A DNA stretch of 64,000 bases, taken from Streptomyces cyaneochromogenes. GTDB lineage: Bacteria > Actinomycetota > Actinomycetes > Streptomycetales > Streptomycetaceae. The translations under genes and the position numbers were made by a program. Below are positions 63,355 to 64,000 of the stretch, piece after piece. Position 1 is the stretch's first letter. Each line of letters begins with the position of its first letter. The notes under the pieces were generated by a model. The model made no database searches and was not told the origin of the DNA. It saw nothing but the letters and a program-made list of their open reading frames with translations. Location: contig NZ_CP034539.1 of NCBI RefSeq assembly GCF_003963535.1, forward strand, positions 1 through 64,000, in the 5' to 3' direction.

Positions 63355-63966
63355 ATGGACGCCTCATGGCACGACGTCTTCGTCACGGAAGGCACCTTCG
63401 GTCTGTTGGATGACGGGGAGATCCCGGTGCATTCGGCTGACTGGTCCAACGGGCTGATCGCGCCGATGCTCCAAGGAGGGGCTCTTGTCCGCACAGGCAT
63501 CCAATCGGGATACGTCCGGGTCAGCATCCGCGCCTTGAGGGAACCGGCTGAAGAAATCGACGAGTCACGGCCCTGGGAAGAGATCGTGGAAGCGGCCGTC
63601 ACCGCCCCCCGCAATCGTCTCCGGCTCGAATCGCTCGACTACGGTCCCCCTGCCCCGGACATGCCCCTGACGACCGCGGACACTACCCAGTACCGCCTCC
63701 GAGTCCACGCCCGCGGCAGGGATGCCGCTCGCAGCCAGAGCGCTCAGGTACCCCGGGAGGAGTACCTGCTGTTGGTGTGGCCCGCCGAACCAGCTCCCAC
63801 GCGCACACTGCGGGGCAGTAATCGGCTCGAAGAAGAAGAACAGGCAGAAGCTGCCAATCCGCATCCTCCGCGCATGCACCCGGCTGAACCCCCCGAGGCG
63901 ACAGCAGAGCGGGAGATCCGCGCCCGACTCGACGAGGCACTGCGAAGGAGCCGGAAGGATCAGTAG
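63355..63966 (+). CDS. Unknown 203-aa protein
   Basis: A 203-aa acidic protein: an N-terminal beta-rich part (DVFVTEGTFGLLDDGE, YVRVSIRAL), a middle with REEYLLLVWPAEPAP, and a charged C-terminal helix (EIRARLDEALRRSRK). The ATG has GGGAGGAGGATAC upstream. No family recognised. It lies just after the NucB-like gene but 131 bp away. Confidence 0.65.
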   Translation: MDASWHDVFVTEGTFGLLDDGEIPVHSADWSNGLIAPMLQGGALVRTGIQSGYVRVSIRALREPAEEIDESRPWEEIVEAAVTAPRNRLRLESLDYGPPAPDMPLTTADTTQYRLRVHARGRDAARSQSAQVPREEYLLLVWPAEPAPTRTLRGSNRLEEEEQAEAANPHPPRMHPAEPPEATAEREIRARLDEALRRSRKDQ

Positions 63967-64000
63967 CCGGAATCCGAAGCGGCCTCGCCCGCCGCTGGCG

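Noticed and set aside
1..64000. tRNA and rRNA genes
   Set aside because: No cloverleaf with the TTCGAATC-type T-arm and no rRNA conserved blocks were seen. A scan with tRNAscan-SE or Infernal would be decisive.

Overview
The window is high-GC actinobacterial DNA, most likely Streptomyces. The evidence is a strong GC bias at third codon positions, many GTG starts, tightly overlapping stop/start codons, and protein families typical of streptomycetes (vWA proteins with a SAV_2336-like N-terminus, EAD2/EACC1-associated proteases, NACHT/NB-ARC ATPases, telomere proteins). A tap/tpg-like gene pair near the left side suggests a linear replicon, either a linear plasmid or a chromosome arm. I saw no rRNA, tRNA or CRISPR array.

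Layout. 0-3 kb: a trypsin-like protease with a C-terminal EAD2 domain coupled to a probably 5'-truncated CHAT protease gene, with the pair flanked by ~140-bp direct repeats. 3-8.3 kb: a Tpg-like terminal protein gene abutting a very large Tap-like gene, an upstream cluster of ATGTARCGYY boxes, and a membrane protein/double-HTH pair. 8.6-19.8 kb: a TIR protein, an alpha/beta hydrolase, a caspase-VMAP protein, a MoxR AAA+ ATPase and a 1794-aa vWA-helicase-trypsin-CHAT-like protein. The last four are translationally coupled and form an elaborated VMAP-type ternary conflict system. 20-25.3 kb: a minus-strand operon of Cas4/AddB-like nuclease, unknown protein, SF1 helicase and a coiled-coil protein whose 5' end is tandemly duplicated; this is a candidate uncharacterised defence module. 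25.4-30.1 kb: sbcD-sbcC with an extra truncated sbcC 5' copy between them. 30.6-34.1 kb: a TniA/TniB-like (MuA/MuB, TnsB/TnsC-like) transposition module plus an unknown third gene. 34.3-41.2 kb: a Wadjet-type SMC system (JetA-extra-JetB-JetC-JetD) with five genes rather than four. 41.5-45.2 kb: a UvrD/FBH1-like helicase operon and two small regulators. 45.3-49.4 kb: a membrane STAND ATPase and degraded or small genes. 49.5-53.4 kb: an EACC1-caspase pair next to a membrane NACHT ATPase. 53.6-58.2 kb: a gene remnant, a small membrane operon, and an NB-ARC/TPR pair. 58.2-59.9 kb: a HTH-HAD fusion whose HAD nucleophile Asp is Ser. 60-64 kb: a mostly non-coding stretch with hairpins, a secreted NucA/NucB-type nuclease and an unknown protein.

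Taken together this is an accessory conflict/defence island. It holds at least six NTPase- or protease-based systems built around P-loop sensors (MoxR, STAND, NACHT, NB-ARC, SMC) and peptidase, TIR or nuclease effectors, mixed with DNA-end processing and telomere genes. Family assignments come from reading motifs by eye; no database search was run.
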